NCBI GenBank assembly: GCA_002205125.1
Contig: NIOE01000018.1
Span: 1 to 64,000 of the forward strand
Reading direction: 5' to 3'
Length of the DNA: 64,000 bases
Origin: Roseateles noduli
GTDB taxonomy: Bacteria > Pseudomonadota > Gammaproteobacteria > Burkholderiales > Burkholderiaceae_C
Part shown: piece after piece, positions 54,051 to 62,667 of the stretch
How the letters are laid out: the number at the start of each line of letters is the position of its first letter
Position numbering within the stretch: the stretch's first letter is position 1
Translations under genes and position numbers: made by a program
The notes under the pieces: generated by a model
The model's database searches: none
What the model saw: the letters and a program-made list of their open reading frames with translations, nothing else
What the model was told of the DNA's origin: nothing

Positions 54051-54401
54051 TCAGACAGCCGCGGTGATCACGATCTCGATCTTCCACTCCGGCTTGGCCA
54101 GCTTGGCCTCGACCGTCGCGCGCGGCGGCGTGTGGCCGGCCGGCACCCAGGCATCCCAGGCGGCGTTCATGCCCGCCAGGTCCTTGACGTCGGCGATGTA
54201 GAGCTGCGCGCGCAGGATCTTGGTCTTGTCGCTGCCGGCGCGGGCCAGCAGCTTGTCGATCATCGCCAGCACCTGCTCGGTCTGGCCCTTGACGTCGGCG
54301 GTGGCGTCCTCGGGGACCTGGCCGGCCAGGTAGACCACGCCGTTGTGGATGGCCATCTCGGACAGACGCTGGCCGACGTCGAAGCGTTCGATGTTGCTCA
54401 T
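54051..54401 (-). CDS. RidA family reactive-intermediate deaminase
   Basis: The 116-residue protein has the YjgF/RidA trimer fold, with the conserved TPPRATVEAKLA loop bearing the substrate-binding Arg. Family members hydrolyse reactive imines and enamines formed by PLP enzymes. The sequence opens MSNIERFDVGQRLSEMAIHN and resembles the RidA-4 to RidA-7 type more than canonical RidA, so the substrate range is uncertain. The start codon overlaps the plsY stop (ATGA). Confidence 0.88.
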   Translation of the reverse strand: MSNIERFDVGQRLSEMAIHNGVVYLAGQVPEDATADVKGQTEQVLAMIDKLLARAGSDKTKILRAQLYIADVKDLAGMNAAWDAWVPAGHTPPRATVEAKLAKPEWKIEIVITAAV

Positions 54402-55135
54402 TTGCTGGGGTGCTTGGGTTTGTGGGAAGGCTTGGGGGAATGCTTGTGCTCGCGCTTCTCGCGCGACTGCTCATGGCGATGCGACTTGGCGGCCGGCACG
54501 GCTGGCGTCGGCGCCGACTTCTGGCCGAGCTTGCTCTCCGTGCCCGCCATCAGCTTCTTGATGTTGGCAGCATGGCGCCAGATCAGCAGCAGACTCATCA
54601 GCGCGATGGCCGGCAGCTCGGGCCCCACGTCCCAGACCAGCATCTGCAGCAGCGGCGCGGCGACGGCGGCGGACAGCGACGCCAGCGACGAGTAGCGGAA
54701 CACGACCGCCATCAGGATCCACACGCCGAGCACCGACAGGCCCAGCCACGGATTGATCGCGAGCAGCACGCCGGCCGCGGTGGCCACGCCCTTGCCGCCG
54801 ACGAACTTGAAGAACACCGGCCACAGGTGGCCGATGAAGGCCGCCAGGCCGACGAGTGCGGCGGTGCCTTCCTCCATGCCGTACGGGCCGCCGAACTTCA
54901 GCACCAGCAGCACGGGGACGTAGCCCTTGAGGGCGTCGAAGACCAGCGTGAGGATGGCGGCGGCCTTGTTGCCGGAGCGCAGCACGTTGGTGGCGCCCGG
55001 GTTGCCGCTGCCGTAGCTGCGCGGATCGGACAGGCCCATCAGCCGGCTGACGATCACCGCGAAGGACAGGGAGCCGATCAGATACCCGGCCAACACGGCC
55101 AACGCGGCCAACAAGGGGAACAGGACACTTTGCAT
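54398..55135 (-). CDS. plsY: Glycerol-3-phosphate acyltransferase PlsY
   Basis: PlsY uses acyl-phosphate to acylate glycerol 3-phosphate in the first step of phospholipid synthesis. The 245-residue protein has the active-site motifs SYGSGNPGATNVLR, FDALKGYVPVL and FVGGKGVATA in the cytoplasmic loops between five membrane helices. It carries a C-terminal tail of about 45 residues very rich in Lys, His, Pro and Ser, which the roughly 200-residue family does not need. A CAGAAT hexamer lies 8 nt before the ATG. ridA overlaps its 3' end. Confidence 0.95.
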   Translation of the reverse strand: MQSVLFPLLAALAVLAGYLIGSLSFAVIVSRLMGLSDPRSYGSGNPGATNVLRSGNKAAAILTLVFDALKGYVPVLLVLKFGGPYGMEEGTAALVGLAAFIGHLWPVFFKFVGGKGVATAAGVLLAINPWLGLSVLGVWILMAVVFRYSSLASLSAAVAAPLLQMLVWDVGPELPAIALMSLLLIWRHAANIKKLMAGTESKLGQKSAPTPAVPAAKSHRHEQSREKREHKHSPKPSHKPKHPSK

Positions 55136-55141
55136 GGGGCG

Positions 55142-55645
55142 CTATTCTGCCCCGGACTTCAGCGCGCACTCGACCGGGCGGGCCGCGAGCAGCTCCGTCA
55201 AAACCCGGGGTTCGAGGCTGATCAGGTAGCCGCGGCGCCCGCCGTTGATCAGGATGCGGGGCAGCGCGAGCACGCTGGACTCGACGAAGACCGGCATGGT
55301 CTTGCGCGTGCCGAACGGCGATGTGCCTCCGACGAGGTAACCGCTGTGGCGCTGTGCGACGTCGGGCTTGCAGGGCTCGACCTTCTTGCAGGGGATCTGG
55401 CGGGCGAGCTCCTTCAGGCTGACCGTGCAGTCGCCGTGCATCAGCACGATCAGCGGCTGCGCCTTCTCGTCCTGCATCACCAGGGTCTTGACGACCTCGT
55501 GCTCAGGCACGCCGAGCTGCTTGGAGGACTCGCCGGTGCCGCCGTGGTCGACGTAGTCGTAAACGTGCTCGCCGAACGCGATCTTGTGCTGGCGCAGCAT
55601 CTGCGTCGCCAGCGTCTCGCTGACATGGGCGGATTTCTTGCTCAT
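55142..55645 (-). CDS. ybaK: Cys-tRNA(Pro)/Cys-tRNA(Cys) deacylase YbaK
   Basis: The 167-residue protein belongs to the YbaK/EbsC trans-editing family and removes Cys from mischarged tRNA-Pro. The KTLVMQDE, VLMHGDCTVSLKELAR and FGTRKTMPVFVE segments are typical. It begins at ATG 55645 (MSKKSAHVS). GACAAT lies 6 nt before the ATG. The gene ends 6 bp before plsY on the same strand. Confidence 0.93.
   Translation of the reverse strand: MSKKSAHVSETLATQMLRQHKIAFGEHVYDYVDHGGTGESSKQLGVPEHEVVKTLVMQDEKAQPLIVLMHGDCTVSLKELARQIPCKKVEPCKPDVAQRHSGYLVGGTSPFGTRKTMPVFVESSVLALPRILINGGRRGYLISLEPRVLTELLAARPVECALKSGAE
55144..55149 (-). promoter_or_regulatory. Candidate -10 hexamer for plsY
   Basis: CAGAAT, 8 nt before the plsY ATG and inside the end of ybaK. 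It could give plsY-ridA an independent leaderless start. Confidence 0.3.
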
Positions 55646-55651
55646 GCGGCG

Positions 55652-55657
55652 ATTGTC
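55652..55657 (-). promoter_or_regulatory. Candidate -10 hexamer for ybaK
   Basis: GACAAT, 6 nt before the ybaK ATG. Confidence 0.35.
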
Positions 55658-55782
55658 CGTGCTGGCCGCGGCGACGGCTTGTACGAGCTTGCTGCGCGGG
55701 GCGTCACGCCTCCTGACAGACGATGGCGGCGCCCGCGCTACGCTGCGGCGCCCTCCCTGCACTTCGTGTTCACCGAGCCCCC

Positions 55783-56892
55783 ATGACGGACGCCGCCTCG
55801 ACCTCCAGCTACAACCTCAAGGACCTGATCGGCGAGATCGCGCTGCGATCGCTGGCGTCCGTGTTCGCCGAAGCGACGCCGGGTTTCCAGCGCAAGCGCT
55901 TCATGGCCGTCGCGACCGACGGGCTGGCGCCGCTGTCGATCATGCAACGCGTCCATCGCGTGGCCGAGGCGCTCGATGCGGCCCTGCCCGGCAGCTTTGC
56001 GGACAAGCTCGATGCCGTCGTCGCGGCGGCGCCGAAGACCGGCGGCGCGTTCGTCAACATGGGGCTGTGCGACTTCGTCGCGAGCTACGGGTTGCACGAT
56101 CCGGCGGCGTCGCTGAAGGCGCTCAAGCGGATGACCGCACATGGCACGGCGGAATTCGCGATCCGGCCGTTCCTGCGCCAGGACCTGGCCGGCACCTTGA
56201 AGACGATGACGCGCTGGACCACGGACCGCGACGAACATGTGAGGCGCCTCGCCAGCGAAGGCAGCCGGCCGAGGTTGCCATGGTCGTTCCGGCTCGATGC
56301 GCTGGTCGCGGATCCGGCGCCGCTGTCGGAGATCCTCCAGGCACTGCGCGCCGACGACAGCCTCTACGTGCGGCGCTCCGTCGCCAACAACCTCAACGAC
56401 ATCACCAAGGACCATGCGGACTGGGTCTTCGCGCACGTGGGGGACTGGGACCTCGCCGACGAGCGCAGCGCGTGGATCGTCAAGCATGCGCTGCGATCAC
56501 GGATCAAGCAGGGGGACGCCCGGGCGCTGAAGCTGATCGGGGCGAGCGAAGGCGCGCTGGCCGTCGTGGAGCGCCTGGCGATCGAGCCGTCGCGCGTGGC
56601 GATCGGCGGCGAGATCGAGATCGCCTTCGAGCTGAGATCCACGGCGGAGACCGCGCAGCGCCTGGTCGTCGACTACGCCGTGCACTATGTGAAGAAGAAT
56701 GGCCGCGCGTCGCCGAAGGTGTTCAAGCTGAAGACGGTGGAGCTGGAAGCCGGCGCGTCGACGCCCATCCGCATCCGCCGCGCGCTGCGCAACTTCACGA
56801 CGCGCACGCACTACGCGGGCACGCATGCGATCGAGGTGATGGTCAATGGTCAGCGGCTCGCTGACGGGACGTTCGAGTTGCTGGCCGGTTGA
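55783..56892 (+). CDS. AlkC-like DNA alkylation repair protein
   Basis: The 369-residue protein is built of HEAT-like helical repeats. A central SLYVRRSVANNLNDITKDH segment with the following WVFAHVGDWDL is characteristic of the AlkC group of alkylpurine DNA glycosylases, which excise 3-methyladenine and 3-methylcytosine. An Ig-like C-terminal part (residues 275-369, with EIEIAFELRSTAETAQRLVV) follows, as in AlkC-beta proteins. The ATG at 55783 was taken as start. It is followed by a long hairpin. Confidence 0.85.
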   Translation: MTDAASTSSYNLKDLIGEIALRSLASVFAEATPGFQRKRFMAVATDGLAPLSIMQRVHRVAEALDAALPGSFADKLDAVVAAAPKTGGAFVNMGLCDFVASYGLHDPAASLKALKRMTAHGTAEFAIRPFLRQDLAGTLKTMTRWTTDRDEHVRRLASEGSRPRLPWSFRLDALVADPAPLSEILQALRADDSLYVRRSVANNLNDITKDHADWVFAHVGDWDLADERSAWIVKHALRSRIKQGDARALKLIGASEGALAVVERLAIEPSRVAIGGEIEIAFELRSTAETAQRLVVDYAVHYVKKNGRASPKVFKLKTVELEAGASTPIRIRRALRNFTTRTHYAGTHAIEVMVNGQRLADGTFELLAG

Positions 56893-56932
56893 CTGCCTAG
56901 ACCCCGCGCGCTGCGCGCGCCCCTCACCCCTG

Positions 56933-56956
56933 CCCTCTCCCGCAAGCGGGAGAGGG
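56933..56956. terminator. Long hairpin between convergent AlkC-like and aldo/keto reductase genes
   Basis: CCCTCTCCCGC pairs perfectly with GCGGGAGAGGG around AA. It lies 40 bp after the AlkC-like stop codon and 11 bp after the reductase stop on the other strand. Very similar hairpins are dispersed between genes in many GC-rich Proteobacteria. A terminator role is plausible. Confidence 0.6.
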
Positions 56957-56967
56957 AGCAAGAGAAC

Positions 56968-58026
56968 TCACTGCGCCGGGTCGCGGATCTCCCAGCGGAT
57001 GCGGTCGATGCGGGCCAGCGTGTCGATGTCGAGCGTCCGGCCGAACGCCGCGATGTTCTCGTCCAGTTGCGCCGCCGTGGTGACGCCGATCAGCGTGCTC
57101 GCCGTCTGCCAGCGCGAGCTCACCCACGCGATCGCCAGCGTCGACGGCGTCATGCCCAGCTCCGCCGCCAGTGCGTTGTAGCGCCGCGCCGCGGCCAGCG
57201 TCTCGGGCCGGGCCCAGCGCTGCTTCTTCATGCTCTCGAAGATCGCCAGCCGGCCCGGCTTGGCGGGATCGGCCAACCCGTGCTGGTCGTACTTCCCCGT
57301 CAACGAGCCGAAGCCCAGCGGCGAGTACGCCAGCAACCCGACCTGATGCCGGTACAGCGCCTCGTCCAGCCCGTTCTCCACGATCCGGTTCACGAGGCTG
57401 TAGGCGTTCTGCACGCTGGCGATGCGCGGCAGGCCGTGCTGCGCGGCCAGGTGGACGAACTCGCCGACGCCGTAGGGCGTTTCGTTGGACAGCCCGATGT
57501 GCCGGATCTTCCCCGCGCGCTGCAACTGCGCGAGTGCTTCCAGCTGCTCATGGATGGACGCGACCGGCTTGTCCTTCGCCGGCTCGAAGTACACGCCGCC
57601 GAACATCGGCACGTGCCGCGCCGGCCAGTGGATCTGGAACAGGTCGATGGTGTCGAGCTGCAGCCGCTTCAGGCTGTCCTCGCAGGCCTGCACGATCTGC
57701 GCGCCGGTCAGGTCCATGCTGCCGTCGCGGATCCAGTCGTAGCCGCGCGACGGCCCGGCGACCTTGGTCGCGACGACGACGCGTTCGCGTATCCCGGGCC
57801 GCGCCTTCAGCCAGCGGCCGATGATCTCCTCGGTCCGGCCGAAGCTGTCGGCGCGCGCGGGCACCGGGTACATCTCGGCGATGTCGAGCAGGTTGATGCC
57901 CGCGGCCACCGCGCGATCGAGCAGCACTTGGCTGCCGGCCTCGTCGACCTGCTCGCCGAAGGTCATCGTGCCCAGGCCGATGCGGCTGACCGAGAGGTCG
58001 GACTGTCCGAGGGTGACGCGTTCCAT
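56968..58026 (-). CDS. Aldo/keto reductase, Tas-like
   Basis: The 352-residue TIM-barrel reductase has the catalytic set Asp and Tyr in NLLDIAEMYP, Lys in VVATKVAG and His in IDLFQIHWP. The phosphate-binding end of the NADPH site (TLIGVTTAAQLDEN) is present. It is closest in type to Escherichia coli Tas and other 2,5-diketo-type reductases of unknown natural substrate. The start at ATG 58026 has GGAG 6 nt upstream; a start at 58038 is also possible. Confidence 0.92.
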   Translation of the reverse strand: MERVTLGQSDLSVSRIGLGTMTFGEQVDEAGSQVLLDRAVAAGINLLDIAEMYPVPARADSFGRTEEIIGRWLKARPGIRERVVVATKVAGPSRGYDWIRDGSMDLTGAQIVQACEDSLKRLQLDTIDLFQIHWPARHVPMFGGVYFEPAKDKPVASIHEQLEALAQLQRAGKIRHIGLSNETPYGVGEFVHLAAQHGLPRIASVQNAYSLVNRIVENGLDEALYRHQVGLLAYSPLGFGSLTGKYDQHGLADPAKPGRLAIFESMKKQRWARPETLAAARRYNALAAELGMTPSTLAIAWVSSRWQTASTLIGVTTAAQLDENIAAFGRTLDIDTLARIDRIRWEIRDPAQ

Positions 58027-58151
58027 CTTGTTCTCCATGTCGTGCGCAGCGCGGCCGAGGACGGCGCACCGCAACAGGCCAGTGTGCATGAGCGGATGCG
58101 CCGGCGCCGCCGCTGGGCGCGATGGCCGGGCGATCGTCGCGCGGTGGCCGC

Positions 58152-58181
58152 GCTGTGGCCAGCTGTGGCCACGCTGTGGCC
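58152..58181. repeat. Three near-tandem GCTGTGGCC repeats
   Basis: GCTGTGGCC occurs at 58152-58160, 58162-58170 and 58173-58181, separated by 1-2 nt. It lies in the gap between the aldo/keto reductase and the DUF2975 gene; with a 10-11 bp period the units face one side of the helix. A binding-site array or simple slippage are both possible. Confidence 0.5.
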
Positions 58182-58226
58182 GCGCGGGTGTTCCGCACCG
58201 CCTTTACACACGCCGCCGTTGCGGCA

Positions 58227-58255
58227 AAGAAATTATTGTTTTACAGTAATTTCTT
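58227..58255. promoter_or_regulatory. Operator candidate for the DUF2975/XRE pair
   Basis: AAGAAATTA and TAATTTCTT form a perfect 9-bp dyad with an 11-nt spacer, ending 19 bp before the DUF2975 start. It is strikingly AT-rich for this genome, which marks it as a promoter/operator. The XRE repressor encoded downstream is the obvious ligand. Confidence 0.6.
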
Positions 58256-58274
58256 GCCACCCTACGGTAAGACC

Positions 58275-58826
58275 ATGAGCGACACGACTTTCCCCGCCGG
58301 CCTGCGGCGCATCCGCTGGATCGCCCACTGCGTGCGTGCGATGGCGCTGTTCGCGATGGCGGTGGTGGTGGGTTTCCACGCGATCTTCTGGACCGACCGC
58401 GGCCTGGTCGAGCGCACGGCGCGCAAGGACTGGTGCCTGGACTGCCCCATGCAATTCGACGCCGTCTCGCGCGCCTGGGGCCTGGCGGTCAACCTGCCGC
58501 AGGCGCTGCTGACGCTGTTCGCGCTGCTGTGCCTGTTCCGGCTCTTCGGCGCCTACCTCCGCGGCGAGGTCTTCACCGACGGCGCGACGCGCCACCTGCG
58601 GCGACTGGGTCAGTCGGTCACGGCGATGGCGCTGGTCATGCCGCTGACGGACACAGCCTCCATCCTCGCGCTGACCCTGGGCAACCCGCCCGGACAGCGG
58701 ATGCTGTCGGTGCACCTGGGCAGCCAGCACTACGTCGTGCTGCTGCTGGGCCTGGTGCTGATCGCGATGGCGATGGTGATGCGCGAGGCCCAGCGCATGG
58801 CGCAGGAGAACGCCGAGTTCGTCTGA
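58275..58826 (+). CDS. DUF2975 family membrane protein
   Basis: The 183-residue protein has four predicted helices (ALFAMAVVVGFHAIFW, LPQALLTLFALLCLFRLFGA, VTAMALVMPLTDTASILALT and VLLLGLVLIAMAMVM) and the FGAYLRGEVFTDGATRHLRR loop seen in DUF2975. Function is unknown, but members are nearly always paired with a small XRE regulator like the next gene. A strong dyad overlaps the promoter region. Confidence 0.85.
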   Translation: MSDTTFPAGLRRIRWIAHCVRAMALFAMAVVVGFHAIFWTDRGLVERTARKDWCLDCPMQFDAVSRAWGLAVNLPQALLTLFALLCLFRLFGAYLRGEVFTDGATRHLRRLGQSVTAMALVMPLTDTASILALTLGNPPGQRMLSVHLGSQHYVVLLLGLVLIAMAMVMREAQRMAQENAEFV

Positions 58827-58864
58827 ACGGACCGGCCCAGGAACCCGCCGAGGACCCCGCCCCC

Positions 58865-59107
58865 ATGCCCATCGTCGTCCGACTCGACGTGATGCTCGCG
58901 CAGCGCAAGATGCGCTCCAAGGAGCTCGCCGAGGCCATCGGCATCACCGAGGCCAACCTCTCGCTGCTCAAGTCCGGCAAGGTGCGCGGCGTGCGCTTCG
59001 ACACCCTGTCGCGCATCTGCGCGGTGCTGCAGTGCCAGCCCGGCGACCTGCTCGCCTGGGAGCCGGGCGACGAGCCCGAGGACGGAGGATCCGATGGCGG
59101 CGCTTGA
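58865..59107 (+). CDS. XRE family regulator, YozG-like
   Basis: The 80-residue protein is a single helix-turn-helix domain: VRLDVMLAQRKMRSKELAEA, GITEANLSLLKSGKVRGVRF, and then the typical SRICAVLQCQPGDLLAWEP end. It belongs to the small Cro/C1-type repressors paired with DUF2975. It lies 38 bp after that gene, and its stop overlaps the next gene by 14 nt. Autoregulation through 58227-58255 is inferred. Confidence 0.88.
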   Translation: MPIVVRLDVMLAQRKMRSKELAEAIGITEANLSLLKSGKVRGVRFDTLSRICAVLQCQPGDLLAWEPGDEPEDGGSDGGA

Positions 59108-59786
59108 TGCTCCTGATCCTCACGATCGCCACGGATCGACGCGTCGCTTCGGCCCTCGCGCGCTCGCGATCGGCGCGGTCCTGCTGCTGCACGTCGCGCT
59201 GATCGGCTGGCTGCAGCACGCGTGGCACCGGACCGAGTCGCATCGCGAGCAGCGCCGTTCGTCTGTCCGGATGGTGACGATCCAGCTGCCGCCGTTGCCC
59301 AAGCCGGTGTCGACGGCGAAGACGACGTCAGTTGCCCGATCTCCAGATCGCCTGGCAAGTCCTGACCCCAAGGCGCCACGGCGCGAGGACGCGCCATCCA
59401 CACGTTCTTCCGCGCGTGTTCAAGCGCCCCGGCCCGACGTCGATCGTCATGAGGACGAGCCGCGCTCTACCGTGATCGTGGCCGCGCCCACGCCGGCGTC
59501 CGCCGCATCCGGTTCGACCGGCCCGACCGGTCGCGACCTGCTGTACGGGGCCGCGACGCAGCGCGCGATCCGGCAGTCGACGCAGGGTCAGCCCTTGCTC
59601 GCCGAGCGAGCGGACACCGCCAGCCTGGCGCCCGACAAGATCGACGCGTCGACCAAGCTGGGCAACGAGATGATGAAGGGCGCCAGCGGCGACTGCCTGA
59701 AGGGCGAATTCGCCGGCGCCGGGGCAGGTCTGCTCAGCCTGCCGTTCTGGGTGCTTGCCGAAGCGCGGGGCAAGTGCCGTCGATGA
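59094..59786 (+). CDS. Single-pass membrane protein of unknown function
   Basis: The 230-residue protein has one N-terminal helix (ALAIGAVLLLHVALIGWLQH, residues 23-42) and a long Pro/Ala/Arg-rich periplasmic linker. It ends in a small domain with two Cys residues (GDCLKGEF and GKCRR). The architecture resembles TonB-like or envelope-spanning proteins, but there is no TonB C-terminal domain. A GGAGGA site lies before ATG 59094, inside the end of the XRE gene. No family is recognised. Confidence 0.7.
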   Translation: MAALDAPDPHDRHGSTRRFGPRALAIGAVLLLHVALIGWLQHAWHRTESHREQRRSSVRMVTIQLPPLPKPVSTAKTTSVARSPDRLASPDPKAPRREDAPSTRSSARVQAPRPDVDRHEDEPRSTVIVAAPTPASAASGSTGPTGRDLLYGAATQRAIRQSTQGQPLLAERADTASLAPDKIDASTKLGNEMMKGASGDCLKGEFAGAGAGLLSLPFWVLAEARGKCRR

Positions 59787-59898
59787 CGCCTCGACGCGGG
59801 ACACGCGTCGTCAACCTACACCGGCCGCGCTCCGTTCAGCGCAGATCGCATTCGCGACATCCGCGACATCCGTTTCGCGACAGAGGGAGAGAGTCGAA

Positions 59899-60750
59899 GT
59901 GAAACCCCAGCAGTTCACCCGTGCGGCGCGCCGCGTTCCGGTCGCCGTGCTCGCATTCGCGTTGATCAGCGCCTTGGCCGCCTGCGACCCGGTCGCTGCG
60001 GCGACGGCCGAGCCGGCGCCGGCCACTGCGGCCACACCAGCCACACCGGCCTCCGAAGCGATCGCCCTGCCCTCGGTCCAGAGCGACATGAAGCGCGGCG
60101 CCTCCTTCCCCTACAAGCGGCTCAACGAGCTGTTGTCGAAGCTGCGCACGGAAGGCGAAGGCCTGTTCGTGAGCCGCTTCGTGCTGACCGACGCGAAGGA
60201 TTCGTCCAAGCCGCCGCCGGTCGGGACCAAGCTCGCGCTGATGAGCGACGACGACTACATCCCGATTCCCATCGACGACAAGGGTCGCTTCGACCTGCCG
60301 ACCTTCTCCGAGCAGCGGGTCAAGGACATGGACTTCGGCACCAACGTGCCCAAGGGCGAGCTGGGCGTGCGGCTGAGCATCGACCTCGCGACGCCGCCGG
60401 AGATGCTGGACATGGCCACGGTGCGCCGCATCGTGTCGGTCGGGCAGCGGTTGCGCACGGAGCTGCTGCCGTGGTACGTGCGCTGGATGTTCCCGCAGAT
60501 CGACGGCGTCATCGTGTGCAGCGACCAGGCGCAGTGGGACCTCGACTGGACGGAGAGCGGCCAGCGCCTGCGCCTGCCCTTGCCCTCCGAGGCGCAGCAG
60601 CGCGAGCCGGAGACCCCCAAGGGCAAGCCCTCGCGCGCCTGCACGGTGCTGACCGGCCAGGAGCAATGGCCCGACGCGGCGCTGCTGCAGCCGCAGCCGG
60701 GCGGCAACACCAAGCTCTACGTGAAGCTGCGCAACTCGCGCGCGAGTTGA
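59899..60750 (+). CDS. Putative lipoprotein of unknown function
   Basis: The 283-residue protein has a lipoprotein signal (RRVPVAVLAFALISALAAC) and an Ala/Pro/Thr linker, then a domain opening SFPYKRLNELLSKLRTEGEG. A later segment is LLPWYVRWMFPQIDGVIVC. No catalytic motif was seen. The start was taken at GTG 59899, which has GGGAGAGAG upstream and directly precedes the signal; an in-frame ATG at 59755 would extend it upstream into the previous gene. Confidence 0.65.
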   Translation: MKPQQFTRAARRVPVAVLAFALISALAACDPVAAATAEPAPATAATPATPASEAIALPSVQSDMKRGASFPYKRLNELLSKLRTEGEGLFVSRFVLTDAKDSSKPPPVGTKLALMSDDDYIPIPIDDKGRFDLPTFSEQRVKDMDFGTNVPKGELGVRLSIDLATPPEMLDMATVRRIVSVGQRLRTELLPWYVRWMFPQIDGVIVCSDQAQWDLDWTESGQRLRLPLPSEAQQREPETPKGKPSRACTVLTGQEQWPDAALLQPQPGGNTKLYVKLRNSRAS

Positions 60751-60767
60751 GCGGCCGATCAGGCCGC
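60751..60767. terminator. Hairpin between convergent lipoprotein and acyl-CoA synthetase genes
   Basis: GCGGCC pairs with GGCCGC around a 5-nt loop. It lies directly after the lipoprotein stop codon and overlaps the last codons of the opposite gene. No U-tract. Confidence 0.35.
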
Positions 60768-62525
60768 GCGGCCTGACGCGCGATCGGCCTCGAGCTGCCG
60801 CAGCACGCGCCGCTGCACCTTGCCCGTGGTCGTCATCGGCAGCGCGTCGAGGAACTCGATCTCCTTCGGGTATTCGTAGGGCGCGAGCCGCTGCTTGACG
60901 AAGTCCTGCAGCTCCGCGGTCAACGCGGCCGACGGCTGCCGGCCCGGCGCCAGCACGACGAAGGCTTTCACCAGCGCGCCGCGCTCGGCATCGGGCTTGG
61001 GCACGACGGCGGCGTTGGCGACGGCCTCGTGGCGCACGAGGCAGTTCTCGATCTCGCCGGGACCGATGCGATACCCCGCGACCTTGAACTGGTCATCGGC
61101 ACGGCCCTGATACCAGAGATACCCGTCCTCATCGGCGCGCGCGAGGTCGCCGGTCCGGCACCAGCTGTCCGCCGGATCGCCGGTGAACTTGGCCGCCGTC
61201 GCCGCTTCATTGCGCCAGTAGCCGAGGAAGAAGATCGGATCCGGCGCGCCCTGCGCATCGCGACGATGCACGGCCACTTCGCCGATCTGCCCCGGCGGGC
61301 AGACCTGACCCTCGTCGTCGATGACCGCCACGCGGTGACCGGGATAGGCGCGTCCCATGCTGCCCGGCTTCGCCGGCCACAGTCGCGCGCAATTGCCGAC
61401 CACGTAGTTGATCTCGGTCTGGCCGAACATCTCGTTGATCGTCACGCCGAGTTCGCGCTGGCCCCAGTCGAACACGGCGTCCCCGACGGCTTCCCCGGCG
61501 CTCATCACGGCCTGCAGGTGCAGCGTGTAGCGCTCGGCGGGATGCGGCACGGCCTTCATCATCGCCTTGAGCGCGGTCGGGAACAGGAAGGTGTGGCTGA
61601 CGCGGTAGTGCTGCATCAGCTCGAAGGCCTTCTCCGGCGAGAAGCGGCCCTGATAGCCCAGGATGGGCCGGCCGAAGCACAGCGACGGCAGCAGCGCGTC
61701 CATGAGTCCGCCGGTCCAGGCCCAGTCGGCGGGGCTCCAGAACACGGCCTCGCTGCGCACGGACGGATCGTGGGGATCGAAGCCGAACCAGTTCTGGCTC
61801 GCGATGAAGCCGGTGAGGTTGCCGAGCAGCGCGCGCTGCGGCAGCAAGGCGCCCTTGGGCGCGCCGGTCGTGCCGCTCGTGTAGATCAGGATCGCGGGGT
61901 CCTCGGCCGCGTTGTCGCGCGCGGCGAAGCGCGCGTCCTCGGCCTGCAACGCGGCCATCCAGCCGGCTTCGCTCTCGTGGGCATCGGACTCGCCGACGAC
62001 CAGCACGTGCAGCAGCGATGGGCAGGCGGCGCGCGCCGTGCGCAGCGCGTCGAGCGCGCCGCCTTCGACGATCGCGACCTTGGCCTCGCTGTCCTTCAGC
62101 CGGTACTCCAGCGCGTCGGGACCGAAGAGCATCGACAGCGGCATCGCGACCGCGCCGAGCTGGTTGATGGCGATGTGCGCGACGGCGGTCTCGAAGCGTT
62201 GCGGCAGCACGAGCGCGACGCGGTCGCCGGCCTCGACGCCCAGGCGCCTGAGCGCGTTGGAGAGCCGGTTCGCCGCGCGCTGCAGCTGGCCGAAGGAGTA
62301 CTGGGCGCGGCAACCGCTGTCGCTGTCGAAGAAGACGGCGGGCGCGTCGGGCGTCTCGCGGGCCCATCGACCGCAGCAGAGCTCGGCGATGGCCAGCCGT
62401 TCGGGCACCTGCCAGCGGAAGGCGCCGTGGATCAGCGCATAGGCGTCGGGCGCGGCACGCGTCGCCGCGGGGGGCACGGTGATGCCGTCGGCCGGGCCGG
62501 CGTCCTTGGCGGTCTTGCCGGTCAT
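60759..62525 (-). CDS. Acyl-CoA synthetase (AMP-forming)
   Basis: The 588-residue ANL-superfamily ligase has motif A8-type ATP loop YTSGTTGAPKG, FGQTEINY, YQGRADDQFKVAGYRIGPGE and the C-terminal catalytic Lys in TTTGKVQRRVL. It resembles acetyl- to medium-chain acyl-CoA synthetases of the AcsA/ACSM type; chain-length preference cannot be told from sequence by eye. A GGAG site precedes ATG 62525. It is a single gene, with no neighbouring fatty-acid genes. Confidence 0.93.
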   Translation of the reverse strand: MTGKTAKDAGPADGITVPPAATRAAPDAYALIHGAFRWQVPERLAIAELCCGRWARETPDAPAVFFDSDSGCRAQYSFGQLQRAANRLSNALRRLGVEAGDRVALVLPQRFETAVAHIAINQLGAVAMPLSMLFGPDALEYRLKDSEAKVAIVEGGALDALRTARAACPSLLHVLVVGESDAHESEAGWMAALQAEDARFAARDNAAEDPAILIYTSGTTGAPKGALLPQRALLGNLTGFIASQNWFGFDPHDPSVRSEAVFWSPADWAWTGGLMDALLPSLCFGRPILGYQGRFSPEKAFELMQHYRVSHTFLFPTALKAMMKAVPHPAERYTLHLQAVMSAGEAVGDAVFDWGQRELGVTINEMFGQTEINYVVGNCARLWPAKPGSMGRAYPGHRVAVIDDEGQVCPPGQIGEVAVHRRDAQGAPDPIFFLGYWRNEAATAAKFTGDPADSWCRTGDLARADEDGYLWYQGRADDQFKVAGYRIGPGEIENCLVRHEAVANAAVVPKPDAERGALVKAFVVLAPGRQPSAALTAELQDFVKQRLAPYEYPKEIEFLDALPMTTTGKVQRRVLRQLEADRASGRAA

Positions 62526-62667
62526 CGTGTCTCCATCCTGGTCTGGAACAAGAGCGTGGATGCTAGCGAGCGGGTCCTGGCCGGTCGTCATGGAAAGCCC
62601 GTAGCGCCAAGTCGGTGCCTGGCGTGGACGGCGATGCCCGTCAGAGGTGCATGGGCGGGCGGTGGGC

